Of a DNA stretch of 25,678 nt, positions 14,728-22,816 are shown piece after piece. The position numbers and the translations under genes are program-made. Where the stretch lies: contig CAZHNG010000055.1 in assembly GCA_964533785.1 (NCBI GenBank), positions 1 to 25,678 of the forward strand, read 5' to 3'. The notes below the pieces were generated by a model. The model was not told the origin of the DNA, did not search any database, and saw only the letters and a list, made by a program, of their open reading frames with translations. The stretch comes from JANQRV01 sp964533785 (lineage in GTDB: Bacteria; Bacteroidota; Bacteroidia; Chitinophagales; Saprospiraceae). The first letter of the stretch is position 1, and every line of letters begins with the position of its first letter.

Positions 14728-16137
14728 ATGTGGCAAATTATCAAAAACGAATGGCAATTTTTAAGCCGTACCCGGTTGTTTTTGGGTATTAGTCTGGGTT
14801 TTGTAGCAGCACTCCTTCTCTCCATTGTATTGGGAGGTTACCAAGCCAAACAACAGTCAGAAGCTTACGAAAAGGCTAAAGATCATTTGCGAAAACAATG
14901 GGAAAACATTGATGCAATGAACCCGCACAGTGCCGCACATTATGGCACTTATGTTTTCAAACCAACCAATCTGTTGAGTAGCCTGGATGAAGGGGTTAAT
15001 AGCATTACAGGCAATGTGCTCAGGGTAGAAGGGCACGTACAAAACGAAATGGTACACTCCGAAGCATCTCAAATGCAGGCTGTTTCAAGGTTTGGTAAGC
15101 TAAAAAGCTCATTGTTGTTACAATATATCATTCCCCTGTTATTGGTGTTTTTAGCATTCAGTTCGGTAAGTGGCGAGAAGCAGAGCGGCAGGTTGAAACT
15201 ATTGGTCATGCAAGGGGCAAAACCGCATCAAATCATTTTTTCCAAAACTATTTCGGTCTGGCTTTACGGCATACTGTTGCTATCCTTTGTGGTGGCGGCT
15301 TACAGTCTGATTAACATTCAACAGATCCACGGCGAAATGCTGGCCAGAGCAGGACTCTTTTTTCTGGCTTATGCGCTCTTTTATTTCATAATTAGCGGAT
15401 TGACGGTATTCCTTTCAGCGCGTTGGCAAAACGCAACGCTTGCCCTGACCACCATGCTCGGCATTTGGATACTCTGGAGCATCTTTTTACCCTATATTTT
15501 TATGAGTAGCGTGGAAAAATGGTATCCGCTGCCCAGCAGGGATGAGTTTAAGACTGCTATGAGAGAAGATCGCTCCAAGGGTATTGATGGTCATAATCCC
15601 GTCGATGAACGTGGGAAGGCATTAGAAGAAAAAGTACTGGCAGAGTATGAGGTAGACAGTCTTTCCCAACTGCCGATCAACTTTGACGGAATAAGAATGC
15701 AAGCCGATGAAGAATACGGTAATCAAGTGTGGGATAAACATTTTGGAAAGCTGCGTGAGGTTATGGAGAGGCAAAAGCAAACGTATCAGCTAAGCGGTAT
15801 TGTCAATCCTTTTGCTTCCCTTCAGAATGCCAGTATGGGTTTTACCGGTAGCGACAATCTGCATCACCAGGAATTTTTGTTGCAAGTAGAGAATTACCGA
15901 CGGGATTTTATCAAAATCCTTAATGATAAGCATGCTTACGGTGGCTCAAAAACAGGAGATTGGGGATGGAAAGCGGACAATGATTTTTTTAAATCTGTTG
16001 CCGATTTTAGTTACCAGCCTACTCCAATACAGATCACCTTCCAAAGTTATCTTTTCGACCTTGGGGTACTTGTTTTTTGGACATTGCTCACGGTATGGTT
16101 TTTGTTTTCGGCAACCCAAAAAATGCAATTGGTATGA
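14728..16137 (+). CDS. ABC permease, DUF3526 type (first)
   Basis: A 469-residue ABC-2-like permease. It has one span at about 18-38, then a soluble loop at about 42-125 probably on the outer face (EKAKDHLRKQWENIDAMNPH, HYGTYVFKP), and spans at about 128-145, 176-197, 206-228, 237-259 and near 445-462. A second large loop at about 262-435 includes DGHNPVDERGKALEEKVLAEY. This two-loop layout and the HNP motif fit DUF3526 permeases ('ABC-type transport system involved in multi-copper enzyme maturation'), which in Bacteroidota often accompany TonB receptors. The stop overlaps the next start (ATGA). Confidence 0.82.
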   Translation: MWQIIKNEWQFLSRTRLFLGISLGFVAALLLSIVLGGYQAKQQSEAYEKAKDHLRKQWENIDAMNPHSAAHYGTYVFKPTNLLSSLDEGVNSITGNVLRVEGHVQNEMVHSEASQMQAVSRFGKLKSSLLLQYIIPLLLVFLAFSSVSGEKQSGRLKLLVMQGAKPHQIIFSKTISVWLYGILLLSFVVAAYSLINIQQIHGEMLARAGLFFLAYALFYFIISGLTVFLSARWQNATLALTTMLGIWILWSIFLPYIFMSSVEKWYPLPSRDEFKTAMREDRSKGIDGHNPVDERGKALEEKVLAEYEVDSLSQLPINFDGIRMQADEEYGNQVWDKHFGKLREVMERQKQTYQLSGIVNPFASLQNASMGFTGSDNLHHQEFLLQVENYRRDFIKILNDKHAYGGSKTGDWGWKADNDFFKSVADFSYQPTPIQITFQSYLFDLGVLVFWTLLTVWFLFSATQKMQLV

Positions 16138-17450
16138 GCAACATTTCCATACTATTATACGAATGGCAACATTTTTTCCGGAGCCCTTTTAAAGTTGTGG
16201 CTTTAATGCTTTTTATGGCTGCCGGCATCTATGCCTTACACAATGGTGCAGATCTGTATAACAAGCAAATTGCAGAAATTGAAAAGATCAAGACTAAAAC
16301 GGAAAAGCGTAAGCAAGAAACTGTAAGCTTTTACGAACAAGGGAAAAAAGGTCCGGCAGGGCGTCCGTGGATAGATGTTACTACGCCGTTTTGGGCGATT
16401 TGGCATGCAGTTCCTACTCATTTCAAAAAACCTTCTCCGGCAATAGTATACAGTATAGGGCAAGCGGAACAATATGGTTTTTATAAACAGGTCACGTTTC
16501 AAAGCAGCCCTTATGATGCAGATATGGCAGAGGAAATTGCCAACCCCGAACGATTGCAATCCGGCACCCTGGACTTTTCTTTTGTTATGCTTTATCTCTC
16601 TCCCCTGCTACTGTTGCTACTGCTGTATAATGTAAAAGGCGCTGAGGCCGATATGGGCTTTTTACCCTTGATACAGGCTCAGGCGGGTTCAAAAAATAAT
16701 TGGTTATTGGCCAGGGTGGGCTTTTACTTTAGCCTGCTATCTTTGGTATTACTGGCTTTGATGCTTTATGGTGCTGTGCTTACTGGCGTTTTTTCTGAGG
16801 CAGGCAGTGCCTTTGGACAAACCTTATTTTACCTGTTGCTTTATCTTTTCATGTGGACGTTCATTTACTTTCTGATCTTGCAAGGTGGGAAAAGTAGTGT
16901 AGGGAATACCATCAAAATGGCTGGTCTTTGGCTGGTTTTTGCCTTTATCGTTCCGGCTACGGTACACCAATGGATAAGCATCAAGTACCCAGCCAACCTG
17001 ATGACCGAGTGGATTGATGCCAAGAGAGAGGACCGGGAAGAATTATTCAATCAACCTGATAGCATATTACAGGCAAAGCTAAATAGCTTATTTCCCGAAA
17101 TCATCAATAGTCCGGTCATGGAAGACAGTACCCGCAGGTATTATGCTTTGAACCAATCCGGTTCCGCACTAGCCAATCAGCTGATGAAGAACAGTATGGC
17201 TCCCATAGAGCAGAAAAATGCCGCTAAAAACGCTTTGATAAAGGGTACTTATTGGTTCAACCCAATTGCTTTCTTTCAGAATCAACTCAATGCCTTGTCC
17301 CAGACCCATTATATGGATTATCAGCAGTACCGCAACGAAATCCAATCGCTGATCGACAACCAAATTGAAGTGATGGTTTTGGATATCTGGAATGACGTAA
17401 AAGTGAACAGGGAAAAATATTTAGAATACTATCAAAAATTTAGGCCGTAA
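16134..17450 (+). CDS. ABC permease, DUF3526 type (second)
   Basis: A 438-residue partner permease, starting at the ATG that overlaps the previous stop by 4 bases (ATGA), a sign of translational coupling. The layout mirrors its neighbour: a span at about 17-35, an outer loop with coiled basic segment IEKIKTKTEKRKQE, spans at about 150-170, 195-215, 230-250 and 262-280, then a soluble domain with SIKYPANLMTEWIDAKREDR. Sequence similarity to the first permease is low to the eye, but the architecture is the same, so they probably form a heterodimer. It is the last gene of the operon; a terminator follows at 17482. Confidence 0.8.
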   Translation: MSNISILLYEWQHFFRSPFKVVALMLFMAAGIYALHNGADLYNKQIAEIEKIKTKTEKRKQETVSFYEQGKKGPAGRPWIDVTTPFWAIWHAVPTHFKKPSPAIVYSIGQAEQYGFYKQVTFQSSPYDADMAEEIANPERLQSGTLDFSFVMLYLSPLLLLLLLYNVKGAEADMGFLPLIQAQAGSKNNWLLARVGFYFSLLSLVLLALMLYGAVLTGVFSEAGSAFGQTLFYLLLYLFMWTFIYFLILQGGKSSVGNTIKMAGLWLVFAFIVPATVHQWISIKYPANLMTEWIDAKREDREELFNQPDSILQAKLNSLFPEIINSPVMEDSTRRYYALNQSGSALANQLMKNSMAPIEQKNAAKNALIKGTYWFNPIAFFQNQLNALSQTHYMDYQQYRNEIQSLIDNQIEVMVLDIWNDVKVNREKYLEYYQKFRP

Positions 17451-17481
17451 TGAAAAAGGTAAATTCATAAGTTGAGATTAC

Positions 17482-17526
17482 GCTGTTTACGGAGGCTTCT
17501 GTGGCCTTCGTACAACAGCCTTTTTT
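17482..17526 (+). terminator. Terminator of the ABC operon
   Basis: GCTGTTTACGGAGGC (17482-17496) pairs with GCCTTCGTACAACAGC (17504-17519), with one bulge and one mismatch, followed by six T. It lies 32 bases after the second permease stop. Confidence 0.8.
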
Positions 17527-17687
17527 GTATCATGATTGCTCTAATACTGAAGTGAAATTATTATTTCGTATAATTTTCTGAAGTATTATACGCGAATAAA
17601 GTGGTTAGTCAGATAACATTCATCAATCAGTTTTAGAAGTAATTCGTCATGAGTTTTTAGGAATGGAAGATCAAAGCCGGTCTCTAG

Positions 17688-18146
17688 TCAAAACACTTTC
17701 GGCAAAAACCGCCCGGTCCTAAAGCGGTATTCCTCATAGTCCTGCCCAAACTGGTTTATTAACTGCCGTTCTTCGTAAGCCGATTTAAAATAAAAAAGCA
17801 GAACCAGGAGGGCGGTTATGATCAATTTGTAGAGCGAATCATCAAAAAAACCGTAGCCGGTAAAGCCAAGGATCAGCCCGCTGTAGATCGGATGTCTTAC
17901 GAACTTGTAGATCCCAGTAGATCTTAATCGGCTATCTTCCTTAGGCGTAGGATAGGGTGAAAGTGCTGTTCCCAGTTTAAAAAAGGCGATAATCACAACG
18001 AAAAAGCCTAATACGGCAAAGGCTATACCCATTAGAGCAAAAATTTTAGGAAGCCCTAATCTGATGGGAGAATAAGGCAGGCCGTACAAGCCGAATAACA
18101 CCAATTGCAAGCCTACATAAAAATAGTCTTTATACCCCTGTTTCAT
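17688..18146 (-). CDS. Isoprenylcysteine methyltransferase-like membrane protein
   Basis: A 152-residue integral membrane protein of the ICMT/PEMT-like methyltransferase group. Hydrophobic stretches lie at about 8-24, 33-55, 88-103 and 106-122. The cofactor and catalytic motif is present: RSTGIYKFVRHPIYSGLIL (75-93), then EERQLINQFGQDYEEYRFRTGRFLP (125-149), matching the family pattern 'G.Y..vRHP.Y.g ... EE..L...fG..Y..Y......'. It is predicted to methylate a small or lipid substrate with S-adenosylmethionine; the substrate is unknown. Its ATG shares one base with the stop of the upstream lipoprotein gene (TAATG), so they are coupled. Confidence 0.85.
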   Translation of the reverse strand: MKQGYKDYFYVGLQLVLFGLYGLPYSPIRLGLPKIFALMGIAFAVLGFFVVIIAFFKLGTALSPYPTPKEDSRLRSTGIYKFVRHPIYSGLILGFTGYGFFDDSLYKLIITALLVLLFYFKSAYEERQLINQFGQDYEEYRFRTGRFLPKVF

Positions 18147-19594
18147 TATTCTGTATAAAATTTGCCGAGGATTTTGGTGCCTTCAATAATTTGAGGTTTG
18201 ATGACCAATTCTTCCTCTAAGTGAGCGTTGATCTCAGGGTTAAGCGGGTCTTGATGGTGGAGCAGACGGGCAGAAAGCCGCAAACGCGCCAGTTGATTAT
18301 TGACTTCCAGGATATTCCAATAACCTTGAGCAATAAAACCAGGTTGGAGAACTTGATTTTCATCATTTTTTTGGTACATAGTGGTGAAAACACCGTCCGG
18401 ATGTAGCGTTATTGATTTTTGCACGTAGGAATCATCTTCTGTCGATCGTATTTCATTGAAAATGTATTTTCCCAGGATATCTTCTAAAATGGTTCCTTCG
18501 GCCTGGCTTAAGATCTCGTTTTGAAATTGTTCGGTAAGTCCGCTTTCTATAATAAAAGGAGCGTTATCGCAATCGAAAAAAAGTAATTCACTTATTGCCA
18601 GGTCCCTCGTATTATTTCCGGGATAAATATCAATAATTTGCAGTAGCCAATTGATCGCACTGTCCTTGCGCAAATATATTTCAGAAGGCTGAAATAGGTC
18701 AGGCAGTTGAAATACCACCGTTGAAGTATCTTTGAATGGTTTAAAATGAAACGTTTTTATCCGGGCATTGGCGAAAAACTGTTCTTCGGTCGATTGTAAA
18801 CCGTTCCACACAGCAATTTTACTGATACAGGTAGTCGTGTCAAGCTGGAACAGTATACTGTCGCCGCTTCCGGAACCTTCGGAACCTTCGATCCAGGCGT
18901 GGTGTGGCCTTCCGTCGAAAAGACGACCAGCGTGGTACATGGCCAGCGGATTCAAATTGGAAGAAGGGGCGATACGCCCTTTGATCTTCTTTGGTGTGGA
19001 TACCTTAAAAGCCTGCCCTTCAGCATTAAAGAGTTGGAGGCTTTTTAACCCGATGTTAGCTTCTTCAGGAAAAAAACCAAAGGAAATTGCTTCCTTTTCC
19101 AGTTCAAATTTGTTGAAGATTAAGGGCTTAAAGACTTTGAAGCAAATATCAACTCGTTTGACGAGGGTATCGATCTGCAAAGTGAAACGCTCTCCTTCAG
19201 CAAAAAGTTGATTATTAATGTAGAGGCTTACTTCATCGAAAGGGATGGTTTGATCAGCGATCAGTGGTTCTAAGGTCAATTGTTGTATCCATGCTCCTTC
19301 ACCGATAATGGAAAAGCTGATGCATTCATTCGGCCCGGTATTCAAGGCGGTCTGCCAGTGGGTTTCAGGATCATCATCAAATAGAGATTCCACTTCATGA
19401 TCCGGTAAATTTGAGGAGCTGTGGAAACTCAATAATGTAAGGGTAGGTTGGGTAATGACGGAGAGTTCGGGCGGGTGTTCATAAACATCAGTGTCCAATT
19501 CACCAGTAGAATTATCGGGGTTTTGCTGGGATGGCGAACAAGCCAGGGTTATTAACAGAAAAAAAATGTAGGGTGCAAGGTTATGATTCCGCAT
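18146..19594 (-). CDS. Discoidin-like (NADase-type glycan-binding) lipoprotein
   Basis: A 482-residue lipoprotein from the ATG at 19594; a TTG five codons upstream is less likely. The signal peptide ends in a lipobox, LITLACS. Two discoidin-like units follow: about residues 50-165 (SLFDDDPETHWQTA) and about 195-345 (RLFDGRPHHAWIEGSEGSGSGDSI, then ISKIAVWNGLQSTEEQF and NARIKTFHF). The second fits the 'NADase-type glycan-binding domain' pattern. The C-terminal 100 residues (HPDGVFTTMYQK, GYWNIL) look like another small beta domain. No NADase catalytic domain is visible. Probably envelope-anchored and sugar-binding; the ligand is unknown. Coupled to the downstream methyltransferase-like gene. 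Confidence 0.75.
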   Translation of the reverse strand: MRNHNLAPYIFFLLITLACSPSQQNPDNSTGELDTDVYEHPPELSVITQPTLTLLSFHSSSNLPDHEVESLFDDDPETHWQTALNTGPNECISFSIIGEGAWIQQLTLEPLIADQTIPFDEVSLYINNQLFAEGERFTLQIDTLVKRVDICFKVFKPLIFNKFELEKEAISFGFFPEEANIGLKSLQLFNAEGQAFKVSTPKKIKGRIAPSSNLNPLAMYHAGRLFDGRPHHAWIEGSEGSGSGDSILFQLDTTTCISKIAVWNGLQSTEEQFFANARIKTFHFKPFKDTSTVVFQLPDLFQPSEIYLRKDSAINWLLQIIDIYPGNNTRDLAISELLFFDCDNAPFIIESGLTEQFQNEILSQAEGTILEDILGKYIFNEIRSTEDDSYVQKSITLHPDGVFTTMYQKNDENQVLQPGFIAQGYWNILEVNNQLARLRLSARLLHHQDPLNPEINAHLEEELVIKPQIIEGTKILGKFYTE

Positions 19595-19690
19595 GGACAC
19601 TCGTTTCAAAATAAACGCTAAGAAACCCTAATTTACGTTACATTACAGAAGATTAAAAAATCTGCTATGTAAAAAATAGGTATCCTTTAA

Positions 19691-19698
19691 TATTTTTG
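19691..19698 (+). promoter_or_regulatory. -7 promoter element of the next gene
   Basis: TATTTTTG is an exact TAnnTTTG, about 37 bases before the ATG at 19735. The -33 element is not clear. Confidence 0.4.
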
Positions 19699-19734
19699 CC
19701 AGATGCAAAAACATGAAATTAATATAATCATTCA

Positions 19735-20118
19735 ATGCCGTTAAGAGATGAATTTCCTCCGGCTGGTTCCACCTATTTGGACGGAGAGAGCGATGGTTAC
19801 CAGTACGAAACTATTTTTTCCGGTTCTAGCTTAGCTATAAGCTATGAAATGGTTCGTCAGTTTTTGGCAGAAGAAGGTTACGAAGACATTCCCTTACCGC
19901 GCAATGCGGAAGAGTTGTTGCTTTTTAGGTTACCCACCCGAAACAAACAAATTCTTTTGTTCGAAGATAATGGTTACGTTCACAACCCGATCAAAATTCT
20001 TTTTCCCCTCGACCGCAGGAAACGCAGTACGCTCATCTTGCGCATCTATAACGAAGCTGCCCCCAACCACTTGTTGAAATTTCACCGGGTTTTTGACCGG
20101 CTGGAAAACAAGGATTGA
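19735..20118 (+). CDS. Conserved-looking small soluble protein, unknown function
   Basis: A 127-residue protein without signal peptide or membrane span, not recognised. It has balanced charge and clear secondary-structure patterning: a helix near 37-48 (YEMVRQFLAEEG), LLFRLPTRNKQILLFEDNGYVHNP (62-85) and STLILRIYNEAAPNHLLKFHRVF (97-119). A -7 promoter element precedes it, and the bias toward normal codons argues for a real gene. No partner is obvious: the upstream genes are divergent, and downstream is a 490-bp gap with a long hairpin. Confidence 0.65.
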   Translation: MPLRDEFPPAGSTYLDGESDGYQYETIFSGSSLAISYEMVRQFLAEEGYEDIPLPRNAEELLLFRLPTRNKQILLFEDNGYVHNPIKILFPLDRRKRSTLILRIYNEAAPNHLLKFHRVFDRLENKD

Positions 20119-20202
20119 CTTTACGCAAAGGTAGGGAAGTAACTAATTGCGCACTAACTTTAAAAAACTATACTTCAATTGGAACGTTTATTCACCGTGT
20201 TG

Positions 20203-20371
20203 ATTTAAGTAGTCGAGCAATATTAATTTGCGTTTTTTGATCGAGGGATTTTTTTACTGATCTAGGCGCAAAAAGCGAGCATAGCTGGGGTCTGTGAGTT
20301 TTTTGTAACGACGATCAGCGGAAAAAGGGCCCATCAAAAAGTGTAAATTAGTGTTGCTCGACTACTTAAGT
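20203..20371 (+). ncRNA. Long RNA-like hairpin, 39-bp uninterrupted stem
   Basis: The arms 20203-20241 and 20333-20371 pair at every position. Six pairs are non-Watson-Crick, and all six are G-U wobbles when read as + strand RNA; on the - strand they would be A-C mismatches. Partial pairing continues inward toward CTGATC (20257-20262) and GATCAG (20313-20318). The arm ends share TTAAGTAGTCGAGCAA. This suggests a structured RNA, or an element whose RNA form matters. Function unknown; the outer end carries the CTACTTAAGTA motif seen at 4381-4492. Confidence 0.45.
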
Positions 20372-20433
20372 AGAAAAGCATATTTAGATTACAGTTGGGC
20401 CACACACAAATCACTAATCTCCAACCCCTTGCA

Positions 20434-20470
20434 ATCTGGTGTCTAGCATCTGGAATCTGCAGTCTTACTT
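20434..20470 (+). repeat. Dispersed CTGGNNTCT repeat with 23-base exact match to 4389-4411
   Basis: Starts ATCTGGTGTCTAGCATCTGG and ends ATCTGCAGTCTTACTT. Bases 20448-20470 are the exact reverse complement of 4389-4411, which includes the end of the 112-bp element there. Confidence 0.65.
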
Positions 20471-20546
20471 ACTTTGATAACCCACACCCATTTCCCAAAT
20501 CCAGAATCGCTTGAAATTCTAGGTTATTTAGTGCCCAAGGCTTCTG

Positions 20547-20580
20547 TCGTCTGGCATCTGGTATCTCAAATCCGTCATCT
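20547..20580 (+). repeat. Dispersed CTGGTATCT repeat upstream of hemW
   Basis: GTCGTCTGGCATCTGGTATC followed by TCAAATCCGTCATCT. The last 24 bases match 22 of 24 bases at 2954-2977 upstream of the ftsB-like gene. In both cases the repeat lies shortly before a start codon (6 and 31 bases). Confidence 0.6.
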
Positions 20581-20611
20581 CCACCTTAAATCGAAAAAAG
20601 AAAACGATATT

Positions 20612-21727
20612 ATGGCCGGAATTTACCTCCATATTCCATTTTGCAAAAAGGCTTGTCACTATTGCAATTTTCACTTTTCAACATCTTTGAGGTTGAAGGA
20701 GGAAATGTTGGCGGCCATGCATGAGGAAATAAGTTTGCAGCGTACTTACCTGGAGGGTATACCGATCGAAACGATCTATTTTGGCGGTGGAACGCCTTCC
20801 TTACTTTCGGGGCAAGAGATCAATCAATTTGTTGAAAAGATCGAAGCGGTCTTCACCCTTGCTGAAAATGTGGAATTTACACTTGAAGCTAATCCCGATG
20901 ATATAACGGCGGAAAAGATCCGGGAGCTGAAGGATACACGGATCAATCGCATCAGCCTTGGTATTCAGTCTTTTTTTGAGGAAGACCTGGTTTTTATGAA
21001 TCGTTCTCATAGTGCCGGCCAATCAAAGAAAAGCATTGAACTGCTCCTGTCTGCAGGATATTCCAACTTAACCATCGATTTGATCTATGGGACTCCTACC
21101 ATGAATGATGAGCAGTGGATTGATAATTTGGAAATTGCGTTTGGCTATGCCGTTCCCCACTTGTCTTGCTATTGTCTGACCGTTGAGCCGAAAACTGCCC
21201 TTGCTCATTTTGTGAAAAAAGGGATGGTAAAGCCAGTGGATGAAGTGCAAGCCGGCCGGCAATTTGAAATGCTGATGAACCGGGCGGAAGCCGGTGGATA
21301 TGAGCATTATGAGATTTCGAATTTTGCTCGGCCGGGTTACCGTGCCCGGCATAATTCCAATTATTGGAAAGGTGAATCCTATCTTGGACTGGGGCCATCA
21401 GCACATTCTTTCAACGGGACGAGCCGGCAATGGAACCTTGCCAACAATGCTAAATATATCAAACAAATCCGTACGGCCGAACAGTGGTATGTACAGGAAC
21501 AACTTACAGCGCAGGACCGGTACAACGAATATATTATGACCAGCCTGCGGACTTCCTGGGGGTGCCGGCTGGATAATATCCCCGGTCAGTACCAGGCTTA
21601 TTTTCTACAGAGAGTGAATGGTTTCATTAATTCGCAGTTGGTAGAGGAAGAGCGATCAACTTACCGTTTGAGCCAAAAAGGGAAGCTGTTGGCGGATGCG
21701 ATTACTGCAGATTTGTTTGTTGTTTGA
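20612..21727 (+). CDS. hemW: HemW-like radical SAM heme chaperone
   Basis: Radical SAM protein of the HemN/HemW family; the HemW branch binds heme and passes it to membrane enzymes rather than acting as coproporphyrinogen oxidase. From the ATG at 20612 it is 371 residues, usual for HemW, and begins GIYLHIPFCKKACHYCNFHF with the 4Fe-4S cysteines in CKKACHYC. As in HemW, the fourth nearby Cys of HemN (CxxxCxxCxC) is replaced: CNF. Further family blocks are YFGGGTPSLL, ANPDDIT, RISLGIQSF and HYEISNFARPGYRARHNSNYW. The longer frame from 20474 was rejected because it translates repeats. Confidence 0.93.
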   Translation: MAGIYLHIPFCKKACHYCNFHFSTSLRLKEEMLAAMHEEISLQRTYLEGIPIETIYFGGGTPSLLSGQEINQFVEKIEAVFTLAENVEFTLEANPDDITAEKIRELKDTRINRISLGIQSFFEEDLVFMNRSHSAGQSKKSIELLLSAGYSNLTIDLIYGTPTMNDEQWIDNLEIAFGYAVPHLSCYCLTVEPKTALAHFVKKGMVKPVDEVQAGRQFEMLMNRAEAGGYEHYEISNFARPGYRARHNSNYWKGESYLGLGPSAHSFNGTSRQWNLANNAKYIKQIRTAEQWYVQEQLTAQDRYNEYIMTSLRTSWGCRLDNIPGQYQAYFLQRVNGFINSQLVEEERSTYRLSQKGKLLADAITADLFVV

Positions 21728-21744
21728 AAAAATGTTTAAAACAA

Positions 21745-21776
21745 TTTGATTATTTAAAATTATTGTTTTATTTTTG
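21745..21776 (+). promoter_or_regulatory. Promoter of the AntA-like gene
   Basis: TTTG (21745-21748), 20 bases, then TATTTTTG (21769-21776), a full Bacteroidota consensus. The start site would be near 21782, only about 10 bases before the ATG at 21793. It makes the gene independent of hemW. Confidence 0.65.
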
Positions 21777-21792
21777 ATGTAAATAAAACGAT

Positions 21793-22617
21793 ATGGATAT
21801 GGAGTTAAATATTTTGACTAGCCAAAAAGGAACACGGGTGGTAACCGCAACGAATTTGCATCTTGCCCTGGGGCTGAACAATACCTATTACGGCATGAAT
21901 ATCAAAAAGTGGTTAAATGACGTTTATGAATTTCACGATGGTATTCGTCGTCCTCAGCCTTTGAAAGATTTTGCCAAGCGCAAACAAAAAGATAATACCA
22001 TCATTAGTGATTACTACCTTTCTTTGGAATTAGCCAAAGCGATCACCTTACGGACCAATAGTAAATCCAAGTTGAAATATTCCCTACAACTCCAGGCTTA
22101 CGATGATAGATCACGCAGTGATGAGCTTGTAAGTAAAGAAGAAGTTGCGGAGGCCATAGAATTGGCAAGGCTATTTTGTTTTAAGAAATACCAGGAAATC
22201 AGCGAACGCCAACACTTGCGAAAATATGAATCGCGTAACGGAGGTAGCGCTGCCAACTGGTGGAAGTACCGTGCTCAAATTTTGGGTTATTCGGTGGACA
22301 GCTTACGAAAAAAGGCTGAAGCGCTGGGAAAAAAGGTTGCGGGAAAATCGCAAAAGCAGATCCTGGATCAAATAGATAAGTACGAGTTAATACGTACGGC
22401 CACTATAGATCTGTTCATGGCCTTGGATAAAAATGAAAAATATGCGCGTAAGATGGGGGACCTTGCTAAGGCAATGGCTCAAAGATTGAGGCTAACCATC
22501 AAAAATGACAACGGAGAAACCACCCAAAATAGTCAGTTGAAGGTTAGTCCGTTGATCCGAAAATTTTTCCAGGATATTCATGGCGAAACGGCTGCAAGAA
22601 AACTGCAAAGGGCTTAA
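21793..22617 (+). CDS. AntA/phage antirepressor-like protein
   Basis: A 274-residue cytoplasmic protein. Residues about 8-105 resemble the AntA/AntB-type antirepressor domain: GTRVVTATNLHLALGLNNTYYGMNIKKWL..., then SDYYLSLELAKAITLRTNSKSKLKY, matching the family pattern of a 'vsAreLh..L.....f..Wi' start followed by 'DYyLt.d.Ak.....'. Residues about 105-274 are basic and helical and include LRKYESRNGGSAANWWKYRAQILGYSVDSLRKKAEALGKK, not assigned. Prophage antirepressors normally act by binding a repressor; no integrase, repressor or other phage gene is nearby. It has its own consensus promoter. A domesticated regulator is possible. Domain call moderate, function unknown. Confidence 0.65.
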   Translation: MDMELNILTSQKGTRVVTATNLHLALGLNNTYYGMNIKKWLNDVYEFHDGIRRPQPLKDFAKRKQKDNTIISDYYLSLELAKAITLRTNSKSKLKYSLQLQAYDDRSRSDELVSKEEVAEAIELARLFCFKKYQEISERQHLRKYESRNGGSAANWWKYRAQILGYSVDSLRKKAEALGKKVAGKSQKQILDQIDKYELIRTATIDLFMALDKNEKYARKMGDLAKAMAQRLRLTIKNDNGETTQNSQLKVSPLIRKFFQDIHGETAARKLQRA

Positions 22618-22816
22618 CTTTTCGAATATTACTTACTAATGCATGTTAAGCTTGTCAATGTTAAAATAGATATTTACTTTTATTAACAAGGTGGATAGTG
22701 AAGTGCGATTTTGAGAATGGCCGGACAAACGGTTCGCAACCATAAAATATTGCGTTCATTGTTTTTCATTCGATATACTTACTTTCCAGCTGGTAAAATA
22801 GGAGTAAATACAGGAT

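Larger units (their letters stand above)
20119..20611. other. Intergenic region with long hairpin and dispersed repeats
   Basis: No gene. It holds the hairpin at 20203-20371 and two CTGGNATCT repeat clusters (20434-20470 and 20547-20580). An open frame continuing upstream from hemW (to 20474) translates the repeats and is not part of that protein. Confidence 0.6.

Noticed and set aside
17567..17592. CGTATAAT-N10-ATTATACG, resembling a loxP or dif recombination site
   Set aside because: The 10-base spacer and poor outer arms do not fit dif (6-base spacer) or loxP (13-base arms, 8-base spacer), and no recombinase is near. Kept only as a small inverted repeat.
20474..20611. Longer N-terminus for HemW
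   Set aside because: It translates dispersed CTGG repeats; HemW homologues begin close to GIYLHIPFC.
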